This document shows positions 43,479 through 51,805 of a stretch of DNA of 64,000 nt, piece after piece (the first letter of the stretch is position 1; each line of letters begins with the position of its first letter). Both the position numbers and the translations under genes were made by a program. The notes below the pieces were generated by a model that saw only the letters and a program-made list of their open reading frames with translations, was not told the origin of the DNA and did no database searches. Origin of the DNA: Clostridiaceae bacterium (lineage in GTDB: Bacteria; Bacillota; Clostridia; Saccharofermentanales; DTU023); assembly GCA_012841015.1 (NCBI GenBank), contig DUVN01000014.1, positions 1 through 64,000 on the forward strand, given 5' to 3'.

Positions 43479-44924
43479 ATGGAAAACATCTCATTTTTCG
43501 ACGGCAAAAAAATCCCGCTCGAGCGCCATAAGGTGCGCATTGTACAGAAGCTGAATCTGCTCCCCGTCGAAGAGCGGCTCGCCCGCATTAAGGAAGCATC
43601 GAGTAATCTCTATCTTCTCCGCAACAAGGATATATTTCTCGATATGCTGAGCGACAGCGGAGTCAATGCAATGAGTGATCGCCAGCAAGCGGCGATGATG
43701 CAGGCAGATGATGCGTATGCAGGAAGCGAGTCCTTTTTCAGGCTCGAAAAAACAGTTCGCGATATTTTCGGCATGGAACACTTTTTGCCGGCTCATCAGG
43801 GCCGCGGTTGTGAAAAAGTGATCGCCGATCTGCTCGTGAAACCGGGCGATATTGTCCCGATGAACTACCACTTTACGACGTCGAAAGCGCACATCGTGCG
43901 TTGTGGCGGTGAGGTCGTCGAGCTTATCTATCCAGAAGGGCTTCAATGCCAAAGTGACCACCCGTTCAAGGGTAATCTCGACACCGAAGCGCTGGCAAAG
44001 CTTTTGGAAGAAAAGAAAGGCCGGGTGCCGTTTGTCCGCGTCGAAGCCGGGACAAACTTGATCGGCGGACAGCCGTTTTCGTTCGCCAATCTTAGAGAGA
44101 CGTCAGCGATCTGTAGGCAACATAACGTTCCGCTCGTCATGGACGCGTCACTTCTTCAGGACAATCTCTACTTCTTAAAGGTCAAAGATGATGAATGTAA
44201 AAACCTTTCGCTGCGAGAAATTATGCGGGCAGTTTGCGACCTGTGCGACATCATCTACTTCTCTGCGAGAAAGCTCGGTTTTGCGCGAGGCGGTGGTATC
44301 TGCATGAGAGAATCAGAACTCGTCAACCCACTCAAGGAACTGATCGTGCTGAATGAAGGTTTTCTCACTTATGGCGGCATGTCGGTTCGCGAGATTGAGG
44401 CGATTGCTGTCGGGCTTGAAGAGACGATGGATCTCTCCATCGTTTCGCAGGGCCCCGAGTTTATTGCTTACATGGTCGCAGAATTCGAAAAACGCGGTGT
44501 CCCAGTCGTGACGCCAGCAGGCGGACTCGGCTGTCATCTTGACGCCTCACGCTTTGTTCCCCATATTCCACAGGAGCAGTATCCTGCTGCGGCGCTTGCA
44601 GTCGCCACCTATATCGCCGGCGGTATCCGCGGGATGGAGCGCGGCACACTTAGCGAGAGCAGAGATGCCAATGGTAATGAAACGTTAGCTGAAATGGAAC
44701 TTTTGCGCCTTGCCATGCCGCGCCGCGTCTTTACTATGAGTCAGATCGATTACGCGATCGACCGCGTGACGTGGCTCTATGAAAATCGAGAGCTGATCGG
44801 TGGTCTACGGTTTGCGCGTGAGCCAAAGATTTTGCGCTTTTTCCTCGGTGAACTCGTTCCCTTGTCCGATTGGCAGGAGAAACTTGCTGAAAAGTTCTCA
44901 CGCGATCTACCTAACTCACTTTGA
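43479..44924 (+). CDS. tpl: Tyrosine phenol-lyase candidate (paralog 2)
   Basis: 481 residues, same length as paralog 1. It should split tyrosine into phenol, pyruvate and ammonia. Compared with known tyrosine phenol-lyases it keeps Thr124 (HFTTSKAH), Arg381 (GMERG), Arg404 (MPRRVFT) and Phe448-Phe449 (LRFFLG). Unlike the classical enzymes, both paralogs have Leu for Arg217 (DASL for DATR) and Arg for the Lys before the PLP-Lys (SARK for SGKK). Preceded by a Tyr-type T-box, which supports tyrosine as the linked amino acid. Start ATG 43479 behind AAAGGAGGA. Confidence 0.85.
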   Translation: MENISFFDGKKIPLERHKVRIVQKLNLLPVEERLARIKEASSNLYLLRNKDIFLDMLSDSGVNAMSDRQQAAMMQADDAYAGSESFFRLEKTVRDIFGMEHFLPAHQGRGCEKVIADLLVKPGDIVPMNYHFTTSKAHIVRCGGEVVELIYPEGLQCQSDHPFKGNLDTEALAKLLEEKKGRVPFVRVEAGTNLIGGQPFSFANLRETSAICRQHNVPLVMDASLLQDNLYFLKVKDDECKNLSLREIMRAVCDLCDIIYFSARKLGFARGGGICMRESELVNPLKELIVLNEGFLTYGGMSVREIEAIAVGLEETMDLSIVSQGPEFIAYMVAEFEKRGVPVVTPAGGLGCHLDASRFVPHIPQEQYPAAALAVATYIAGGIRGMERGTLSESRDANGNETLAEMELLRLAMPRRVFTMSQIDYAIDRVTWLYENRELIGGLRFAREPKILRFFLGELVPLSDWQEKLAEKFSRDLPNSL

Positions 44925-44937
44925 TCAAAACTTAATT

Positions 44938-44980
44938 GTCTGCCATCATTGAACTGAATGTTTTATGATGGCAGACGCAA
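44938..44980 (+). terminator. Terminator after the lyase pair
   Basis: GTCTGCCATCAT pairs perfectly with ATGATGGCAGAC over a 15-base loop, followed by GCAATCTTTT. It ends just before the DUF5685 gene. Confidence 0.65.
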
Positions 44981-45088
44981 TCTTTTATGGAGAAACCTCA
45001 CCTCATATACGGGTGTCGCTGAAATGACATCTGGCGTGTAGAAATCGTCAACTGTTCTGCTAACAGAAAAAACGGGGGTATAAGCGTT

Positions 45089-46000
45089 ATGTTCGGCTAC
45101 GTGAGGCCTGAAAAATCTGATCTTCTGATGCGCGATTACGCCCTATACAAGGCGATTTATTGTGGGCTTTGCAAAGCGATCGGAAAACGAATCGGTCAGC
45201 TGCAGCGCTTTACGGTGTCATATGACATGACATTTTTGACGCTTTTGCTCCTTGCGTTTTCGACGGTTGAGCCTGTCGTCAAGTACGAGGGGTGTGTCTT
45301 GAATCCTTTCAAAAAAAAGGCGATCATTGCGGATCATCACGTGCTAGACTACGTAGCTGATCTCGCGTGTCTCTTCGCTTACGAATCGGCAAGAGATGAC
45401 GCTAAAGACGACAAGCCGATTCGTGGCCGTGCTCTGTCACTCCTTCTCCACCGTTCAGTAAAAAAAATTACCCGCAGAAAGCCCGAACTTGCATCTTTCA
45501 TCCATGCAGAATTAACAGAGTTGGAGGCGATTGAGAAAGGGCTTTCGTCATGCGATCCTGCCGATTGTTTTGGTAGCATATTAGCCCGGCTGTTTGAGGA
45601 CGGTTTTGATGCTATCGTATCGTCGGAAAATATCTCAAAGCAAGAGCATGACGCCGTTTCAGGCAATCTTACATGGTATGCGAGTGAACAAAATGCTGAC
45701 CTTTATAAGACGCTACTCAAAGATGCCGGCCGTGCGCTCGGTCGATGGGTTTATCTTATCGATGCACTCGATGATCTCGTAGATGACCGTGTAAGGAACA
45801 ATTGGAATCCGCTGTCAACGCTGGAGAACGGCAGAGAGGCCGCGAAGAAACGGCTGATTGAAGCAGAGGAAGCAGTCGATAGAAATCTCGCTCTATTGAC
45901 GTATGAGCGTTACGGTGGACTTGTGTATAATATCATTACAATTGGTTTGCCCATGACCCGCAGCCGTGTGATGACAGGGGAACCTCTTCCGAATATCTAA
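45089..46000 (+). CDS. DUF5685 family protein
   Basis: 303 residues, mostly helical, soluble. The N terminus MFGYVRPEKSDLLMRDYALYKAIYCGLCKAIGK, split here as MFGYVRPEKSDLLMRD and YKAIYCGLCKAIGKR, is the hallmark of DUF5685, with a CxxC pair. Later segments include ALGRWVYLIDALDDLVDD, an Asp-rich helix reminiscent of isoprenoid-synthase-like folds; that is only a resemblance. Function unknown. It precedes a J-domain gene by 27 bp; the pair probably forms an operon. Confidence 0.75.
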   Translation: MFGYVRPEKSDLLMRDYALYKAIYCGLCKAIGKRIGQLQRFTVSYDMTFLTLLLLAFSTVEPVVKYEGCVLNPFKKKAIIADHHVLDYVADLACLFAYESARDDAKDDKPIRGRALSLLLHRSVKKITRRKPELASFIHAELTELEAIEKGLSSCDPADCFGSILARLFEDGFDAIVSSENISKQEHDAVSGNLTWYASEQNADLYKTLLKDAGRALGRWVYLIDALDDLVDDRVRNNWNPLSTLENGREAAKKRLIEAEEAVDRNLALLTYERYGGLVYNIITIGLPMTRSRVMTGEPLPNI

Positions 46001-46027
46001 AATCCTAAACATTTGTAGGAGTAAGTG

Positions 46028-46438
46028 ATGAGCAATAATCCATATTCAGTCCTCGGCGTCTCGCCAGGAGCGTCTGAAGAAGAAGTCCGCGCAGCGTATC
46101 GGGAGCTCGTTCGCAAGTACCATCCCGATCAGTTTCAGGATGAGCGTGCAAAAGAACTCGCTGAAGCAAAAATGCGCGAAATAAACGCTGCGTATGATCA
46201 GATTACGCTCGGCAACGTTCAACAGACATCTCAACAGCACTCGGGATGGGGTCATTATGGACCTGGAGGTCAGCGGTGGACGCATTACCAATCGCCATAC
46301 GGTAACGATCCTCGAAATCAATCTCCTTATTATCGCTCGAGTGGTCAAGGCGATTCATGTTGTCAAACACTTTCATGTCTTTGCTGTGCTGACACCTGTT
46401 GTGAATGCATGGGCGGCGATCTCTGCCTTTGCTGTTAA
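46028..46438 (+). CDS. J-domain protein with Cys-rich tail
   Basis: 136 residues. The N-terminal J domain (about 1-62) has the HPD tripeptide in VRKYHPDQFQ, the loop that stimulates DnaK ATPase. A Gln/Tyr/Pro-rich linker follows, then a C-terminal stretch of about 27 residues with eleven Cys (CCQ, CLCCADTCCECMGG, CLCC). The tail could bind metal or a redox cofactor. ATG 46028 is preferred over the GTG at 46025 from the AGGAG spacing. The next gene starts 6 bp later. Confidence 0.82.
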   Translation: MSNNPYSVLGVSPGASEEEVRAAYRELVRKYHPDQFQDERAKELAEAKMREINAAYDQITLGNVQQTSQQHSGWGHYGPGGQRWTHYQSPYGNDPRNQSPYYRSSGQGDSCCQTLSCLCCADTCCECMGGDLCLCC

Positions 46439-46444
46439 GACGGT

Positions 46445-46993
46445 ATGGCGAGGGGGCTGAGATCGGGTTCTTCTGGGTCTGCTCAAATCGCGTTGGGCGG
46501 CATTCTTTCTGCCCTTTGCTGGCTCTTTCTGATACTGGCCGGTGTGATGCCCACCGGTCGCTTTTTTCTTTTGACGCTCGCTTCACTCGTGATTGTTGTC
46601 GCTTATTTAGAGCTTGGTCAGCGCGGCGCATTTCTTGTCTATCTCGTTACTTCAGTTCTCGCCATGATCTGGCCAGGGATCTTTTCCGGCGTTTTGTTCG
46701 CGCTGTGCTTCGGACTTTTGCCGCAGTTGATCGTTTTTTTGCGCGCACGGATAAGCATGTTTATTACAAGACTTGTGACGCATATTCTCATGTCAGCAAT
46801 GGCGTTGGTCGCACTTTTTATTATCGGAATCGATCGTTTTGCATTTAAACGAATTGAGTCATCAACACTTGTGATCGTCGTGCTCGTAATGGTTACACTG
46901 CAACTGTTTCTCTTCGTTTACCATTACGTTTTGAAAGTGTTCGAGCAATTTTATTTGGACAGGATTGCGCCTTGGTTGAGACGTCGCTCTTAG
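46445..46993 (+). CDS. Integral membrane protein, unknown
   Basis: 182 residues with five to six predicted membrane helices: about 15-34, 39-55, 60-78, 78-97, 108-130 and 139-163. A basic C terminus (RIAPWLRRRS) suggests a cytoplasmic tail. The N-terminal helix with small residues (IALGGILSALCWLFLILAG) resembles substrate-binding subunits of ECF-type transporters, but I cannot confirm it. No ligand motif seen. It is probably cotranscribed with the J-domain gene. Confidence 0.6.
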   Translation: MARGLRSGSSGSAQIALGGILSALCWLFLILAGVMPTGRFFLLTLASLVIVVAYLELGQRGAFLVYLVTSVLAMIWPGIFSGVLFALCFGLLPQLIVFLRARISMFITRLVTHILMSAMALVALFIIGIDRFAFKRIESSTLVIVVLVMVTLQLFLFVYHYVLKVFEQFYLDRIAPWLRRRS

Positions 46994-47001
46994 TGTTCTT
47001 G

Positions 47002-48645
47002 TCATATCGCAGATGATGAGCTTCTGTCTTTCTGTTGTTCACCGATGAGGATAGAACGTGCTGCTTGTACAGTGTCTTCAAGTGATTTCATGCGTCGCAA
47101 GTACGAAAGACTTTTGATTTCTCGGATGATGACAAACAGAAGAGCGAGCGATAGGATGACAGCGAGTGCTAAGATGCTGTAAGCGAGATTTGGGTTGCGG
47201 CTCATCTGTTGTATGCCGCGACTTAAGATGTTGTTGCTCGCAAGAATATCGGAGTCCGATCCGACACGAACGGGGATACGCGTGCCGTCTTTCAGTGTGA
47301 AGAGAACTTGTCCAGTCATGATGCCCTTTTGAACAGGTAGGGGATAAGGTGCATTCCCGATGTAATCGAGTTTTGGGAGGAGAAAGTGATCAGTTTTCGG
47401 ATGGATGTAATCGACGGAATCGAGATACATCAATGAGAATAATTCGCCGTTCTCTGCTGCTTCAGGAGCCCCGGGGTACTTTTCTCCAGAACGCGTCAAG
47501 ACTGATTTTGTGTAGAAAGTGTCGATCTCCTGATAGAGCTGGAGTGTCGGCTGTATCATGCCCGTTTGGTTGAGGGATGCTGTCAACGTCATGATGGCGA
47601 TACCATCGACCGTCGTCCCGACAGAAATCGCCAAGGAGTAGCGATCTGACATCATCAGCCAAGCACTCGTGATACGATTCTCAGATAGTGTCCTGAGTCT
47701 GCTCGCAGGCGAGCGCATTGCAACAACACGGACACCCGTTGGGAGTGTTACTTGTGTCAACTCTTCCTGAAGGGTAATGATGTTTTTTGCGCGCGTATTT
47801 GCCTGTATAGCGGCGACGAGTCGCGCCACGTCACGGAGCGTCGTTTTCGCTGTCGATACTGTATTGGCTGCTTCAGGAAGTGCTGGGGCACCCAGTAAAT
47901 TTTGTTCGTTGTACTCGTCTAGTATGATTGCCGCATTGGTAATTTCGATCGGGATATGTGCTTCTCGCTCTGCTCGTACCACATCGCATGCGAAAAAAGT
48001 TGTCTGATTCATACCGAGCATCACGGCTGTCTTCTGCATTTCGGAGATAAATTGTTGTCTAGAGTCGGCGATCTTGTCAGCAAGCGCAACGGCTGCTGCA
48101 TCCGATTGCTGAAACATCAAGCGCAACAACATGTACCGAATCGGAAAAGAATCGCCTTCGCTCAGTGGAATATCAATGTTAGTCTCTTGTTCGGCAAGTC
48201 TCGCTGCTTCACTTCCGATCACAATCATATCGTCGACGGCGAGGCGTTCCGAAGCGAGGTATAGTGTCATCAGGCGCGACACGGCGGGAATCTCCAGAAT
48301 AAGATCACTGTTTTTTGTGTATAGCTCAGAACGGAGTGAAGAATCGAGCACGAGCACGGCAGGGAGTTTAATCGATGGTGTAAAACCTTCGCTAATACGA
48401 GTTTCCGACGGTTCAGTCGGTTGCTTGTTATCAGCGGAAACTCTCATTGGGGAAGGAAACCAGCATAAAATGAGCGCGGCGCACAGAAGCGCAGCAACAA
48501 TTAACCGTTTAAACGACAACGGAAAACAACCTACACAAAACGATTGTATGGCAATCTTACCCACATCCAGATCATACCATACGAGACCTACTGTGCGACG
48601 AGTAAGACGCTTCGAGTATGATACAATTAACTCACTCAACTTCAT
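47002..48645 (-). CDS. S11-like (D-Ala-D-Ala carboxypeptidase fold) protein without visible catalytic motifs
   Basis: Up to 547 residues. A signal-anchor helix lies at about 47-65, an S11-like domain at about 88-370, a C-terminal beta region, and a second membrane helix near 490-512 with a charged tail. The order of blocks follows DacA proteins (PAVSRLMTLYLASE, MFQQSDAAAVALADK, SRLRTLSE), but the SxxK, SxN and KTG motifs are lost: SxxK reads VSR-L, SGN reads QQS, KTG reads RTL. It probably binds rather than cuts. A TTG at 48519 (SFKRLIVAALL follows) may be the true start. Divergent from the M28-like gene, 18 bp apart. Confidence 0.7.
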   Translation of the reverse strand: MKLSELIVSYSKRLTRRTVGLVWYDLDVGKIAIQSFCVGCFPLSFKRLIVAALLCAALILCWFPSPMRVSADNKQPTEPSETRISEGFTPSIKLPAVLVLDSSLRSELYTKNSDLILEIPAVSRLMTLYLASERLAVDDMIVIGSEAARLAEQETNIDIPLSEGDSFPIRYMLLRLMFQQSDAAAVALADKIADSRQQFISEMQKTAVMLGMNQTTFFACDVVRAEREAHIPIEITNAAIILDEYNEQNLLGAPALPEAANTVSTAKTTLRDVARLVAAIQANTRAKNIITLQEELTQVTLPTGVRVVAMRSPASRLRTLSENRITSAWLMMSDRYSLAISVGTTVDGIAIMTLTASLNQTGMIQPTLQLYQEIDTFYTKSVLTRSGEKYPGAPEAAENGELFSLMYLDSVDYIHPKTDHFLLPKLDYIGNAPYPLPVQKGIMTGQVLFTLKDGTRIPVRVGSDSDILASNNILSRGIQQMSRNPNLAYSILALAVILSLALLFVIIREIKSLSYLRRMKSLEDTVQAARSILIGEQQKDRSSSSAI

Positions 48646-48663
48646 GTACCTTGCAGTGCAAAA

Positions 48664-50007
48664 TTGATGTTAGAGGTAGAAAAGGCAGGCATGTCTCGAC
48701 AGATGAAACGGTCTCCGTGTAGAACATCATATCCCCGTTTTTTTTCGCTAATTATTGTGATCATTTTTTCTCTAACGGCTTTAGCATGTTCTAGAAAGAC
48801 GGACAGAGAAAGTGTGCGCATCGCAGATTATGGAAATAGCGGTGCTGAATTCGCTCGAGAGCTTGCTACAAAGTTTCCGCGGCGTGAGGCTTTTTCCAAT
48901 CAGGAAAAAGATGCGTCTATTATGATCGCCAATCGGCTGAGAGAGATCGGTTACGATCCAGTGATTCAAGAGTTTAAGGCCGTTGCCAGCGATGGTAGCA
49001 CGAAATATTCGCAGAATGTCGTAGCCCGTCTTAAAGGTCGTGGGTTTCGCTATGCGCCGAAGACAAAAGGCACGGATAATCAAGCGACACGCCAGCGAAT
49101 TGATGATCTCGTTTTAATTGTCGGTGCTCACTACGACACGCCTGCCGTTAATCTTGTGCGCGATGAGAATGGTTTCGCCGAGCCTCTTGTCGCAGACGGT
49201 ATCCACAACAATGCGTCTGGTGTTGCTGCTGTGATCACGGCCGCGCGGATTATGCGCGAGACGAAGCCGGGATACGATATCATCTTTGTGTTTTTTGGTG
49301 CCGGAACTGATTCTTATGCCGGCTCTAAGCATTTTTTGAACTCCTTGACGGACAAGGAACGTTCGCGGATCGATGCGATGGTGAATATTGGCCCAATCTT
49401 TGCCGGTGATAAAGTCTATGCGCACGCAGGACAGAATTCTGTTGTTGGTGGAGAGTACAAAGATTACGTTAACCGGAGAAAGCTTTATCAGATGACAGAT
49501 ATTTTCTTCGAAAACAAGCTCAATACACGAAACGGATACGCCATTTATACGAACCAAGCCTCTTTTGTCGCGGAGACGCACAGCGGCAAAAAAGGTATTT
49601 TTCGTGAATGGACGACGAAGTTGTCTGATCATACGCCGTTTGATGAGGCGGGGATTCCCGTTGTTTTTGTGGAGTCGGGCGAGTATCGCATCAAGTCGGT
49701 GGATGAAGTCGGTCTTGAGAATAAGAACCCCCTGTTTATGGCGTCAGATGGTGTGATTTCAGGGACGCAATTCGATCGGTTGAGTACGCTTGAAGCACTC
49801 TTCAAAGATATTGAGGAGCAGAGAGCGCGGCAAACATTGCCAATCGATTGGGATACTCGAGAGGAAGAGATAAACGTGAGCGAGAGCGCTGGAGAGAACG
49901 AACAACAGCGTTTGCCGCGCTTGCCGCTACGTGTGAATAATACGGCTTTCGTCATTGTCCAGCTCGCTCGAAAGGGGCCGCTCGATTATGAGTTTGACGG
50001 CTCGTAA
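48664..50007 (+). CDS. M28-like peptidase fold, probable non-catalytic lipoprotein or anchored protein
   Basis: 447 residues. Hydrophobic N-terminal helix (about 27-41) ending in TALACSRK, a possible lipobox. The M28 fold shows GAHYDTP (metal His and Asp kept), GIHNNASGVAAVI (the bridging Asp of DDNASG is Asn), FFGAGTDSYAGSKHFL (where EE-x4-GS is expected the Glu pair is missing) and SDHTPFDEAGIPVVF (C-terminal metal His kept). Two catalytic positions are therefore changed. Start either ATG 48664 or internal Met at 48694/48706. Function unknown. Confidence 0.72.
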   Translation: MMLEVEKAGMSRQMKRSPCRTSYPRFFSLIIVIIFSLTALACSRKTDRESVRIADYGNSGAEFARELATKFPRREAFSNQEKDASIMIANRLREIGYDPVIQEFKAVASDGSTKYSQNVVARLKGRGFRYAPKTKGTDNQATRQRIDDLVLIVGAHYDTPAVNLVRDENGFAEPLVADGIHNNASGVAAVITAARIMRETKPGYDIIFVFFGAGTDSYAGSKHFLNSLTDKERSRIDAMVNIGPIFAGDKVYAHAGQNSVVGGEYKDYVNRRKLYQMTDIFFENKLNTRNGYAIYTNQASFVAETHSGKKGIFREWTTKLSDHTPFDEAGIPVVFVESGEYRIKSVDEVGLENKNPLFMASDGVISGTQFDRLSTLEALFKDIEEQRARQTLPIDWDTREEEINVSESAGENEQQRLPRLPLRVNNTAFVIVQLARKGPLDYEFDGS

Positions 50008-50137
50008 GATGAACGTAAATGATGGTGCCGCTCTACATGACGTTCTCGTGTTTTTGCTGTGTAATTGAAACTAGGAACAGTAGTTGCCATTAAAGTGGGC
50101 ATCTTGATCTAAGCGGAGATACATGAGGAGGAATGAA

Positions 50138-50650
50138 ATGGTGAACTTATTTATAGCTCACGTTGTTTTGGGAGTGCCAGATGTGCTTTTTTGGGGCATT
50201 ATTCTTGCGATCGCCGTTGTTGCTGAGCTTGCCACACTGAACCTAGTCTCTCTTTGGTTCATTTTTGGAGCGCTGTCTTCGCTGATCGCTACACTACTCG
50301 GCGCCTCTGTCGTGTTGCAGTTTGTACTTTTTATCGTTCTGTCTGGAATCGGTTTTTTCATTTTTTTCTTCGCGATCAGACCGAAGCTCGCTAACCGCGT
50401 CGTCAGGGCGACGAATGCTGACCGCATCATTGGCAAGGAAGGCGTCGTCATCGAACTGATTGATTCGATGGCGGGTACAGGCCAGATCAAAGTACAAGGG
50501 CAGATCTGGAGTGCTAGGTTAGAGGAAGAGGGGAGAATCGAAGAGGGAGAGCTCGTCAACATTCTCGGTATTACAGGCGTCAAAGCGATCGTCGAACCGA
50601 TCAAGAGAGATGCGTCAGAATCTTCTGCCGAGATCGAGCGTCAAATATAA
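50138..50650 (+). CDS. NfeD-like membrane protein
   Basis: 170 residues from ATG 50138; the ATG at 50123 lies within the AGGAGG ribosome site. Three membrane segments (about 10-35, 40-60, 62-85) are followed by an OB-fold domain (about 95-155) with IGKEGVVIELI and LVNILGITGVKAIVEPI. NfeD proteins sit beside stomatin/flotillin (band-7) proteins and are thought to work with them in membrane organisation. The band-7 gene follows 158 bp later. Confidence 0.85.
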   Translation: MVNLFIAHVVLGVPDVLFWGIILAIAVVAELATLNLVSLWFIFGALSSLIATLLGASVVLQFVLFIVLSGIGFFIFFFAIRPKLANRVVRATNADRIIGKEGVVIELIDSMAGTGQIKVQGQIWSARLEEEGRIEEGELVNILGITGVKAIVEPIKRDASESSAEIERQI

Positions 50651-50723
50651 CGTATTAAATGTTCGATCAGTCGAGTGAAAGTACAGCTGATGAAAAGAAT
50701 GTAGCGGCGCACTTGACGTCGTG

Positions 50724-50780
50724 AAACTGCTAACAAGCAGTTTGATATGAAACATAACTAACATGGTCATCTCGACCATG
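50724..50780 (+). promoter_or_regulatory. Two hairpins between nfeD-like and band-7 genes
   Basis: AAACTGCT-AACA-AGCAGTTT (50724-50743) and CATGGTC-ATCTC-GACCATG (50762-50780) are perfect inverted repeats. Neither has a good T run. They may attenuate or stabilise the transcript between the two genes. Confidence 0.4.
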
Positions 50781-50808
50781 AGGGATATCTAGTTACAAGG
50801 AGGACACT

Positions 50809-51768
50809 ATGTCTATTACAATTTCAGTATTGTCTGTGCCCCCGTTGGGGTTAATCGCCTTAGCCATTCTTGCTCTTGCTATATTGATTCTGCTCATCAG
50901 GAATGTGCGCGTTGTACCCCAGGCTCATGCTTTTGTTATTGAACGGCTCGGTACGTACAAGACAACGTGGAATACGGGGCTTCACGCGAAAATGCCGTTT
51001 CTCGACAAAATTGAACGGCGCGTTTCGTTGAAAGAGAGAGTTGCCGACTTTCCGCCTCAGGATGTGATTACGCGAGACAACGTCACGATGCAGATCGATA
51101 CAGTCGTGTTCTATCAGATTGTTGATCCCGTTCTTTACTGTTACGGTATTGAGAACCCGATCATTGCGATTGAGAACTTGTCAGCGACGACGTTGCGTAA
51201 CTTGATCGGTGATCTGGAGCTCGACGAAACATTGACATCGCGTGATGTGATCAATACGCGTATGCGTCAGACGCTCGATGAAGCGACTGATCCTTGGGGC
51301 ATCAAAGTAAACCGTGTGGAGCTTAAAAACATCATCCCGCCGAGAGAGATTCAGACAGCGATGGAACGTCAGATGAAGGCAGAACGCGAAAAGCGCGAGA
51401 AAATCTTAATCTCAGAGGGAGAAAAGGAAGCCTTGATCCGTGTCGCCGAAGGTGAAAAAGAGGCGGCAATCCTTCGAGCCGACGCTAAGAAAGAGCAAGC
51501 GATCCGCGAGTCGCAAGGCCGTGCTGAAGCGATCTTGACGATTCAAAATGCTACGGCGCAGGGATTGCGCATGATCAAGGAAGTTGGAGCTGACAAAGCG
51601 CTGATCGCGCTAAAGAGTCTTGAAACTATGGTGAGTGTCGCTGATGGTCGTTCCACCAAGATCATCATTCCGTCAGATATCCAAAGTCTTGCAGGGATGG
51701 CAGTTTCTTTGAAGGAAGTGCTCAACGATTCAAACATTGATAAGTCTTCGGATGGAAAACCGTCATAA
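50809..51768 (+). CDS. SPFH/band-7 (stomatin-like) membrane protein
   Basis: 319 residues. One N-terminal membrane helix (about 10-30), then an SPFH domain: VPQAHAFVIERLGTYK, GLHAKMPFLDKIERRVSLKE, and VVFYQIVDP. A coiled coil with repeated KRE/EKEA pattern (about 190-245) is followed by a C-terminal tail. Such proteins form large ring-like membrane assemblies; in bacteria they can regulate membrane proteases. The ribosome site AAGGAGG precedes ATG. Pairing with NfeD is standard. Confidence 0.9.
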   Translation: MSITISVLSVPPLGLIALAILALAILILLIRNVRVVPQAHAFVIERLGTYKTTWNTGLHAKMPFLDKIERRVSLKERVADFPPQDVITRDNVTMQIDTVVFYQIVDPVLYCYGIENPIIAIENLSATTLRNLIGDLELDETLTSRDVINTRMRQTLDEATDPWGIKVNRVELKNIIPPREIQTAMERQMKAEREKREKILISEGEKEALIRVAEGEKEAAILRADAKKEQAIRESQGRAEAILTIQNATAQGLRMIKEVGADKALIALKSLETMVSVADGRSTKIIIPSDIQSLAGMAVSLKEVLNDSNIDKSSDGKPS

Positions 51769-51805
51769 ATGAATGTACCGATTATAGAATCGGTGTTTTT
51801 TCGAT

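Noticed and set aside
45089-46000. DUF5685 protein as a terpene synthase, from an Asp-rich helix
   Set aside because: Only one short Asp-rich segment matches; the second metal motif is not seen.
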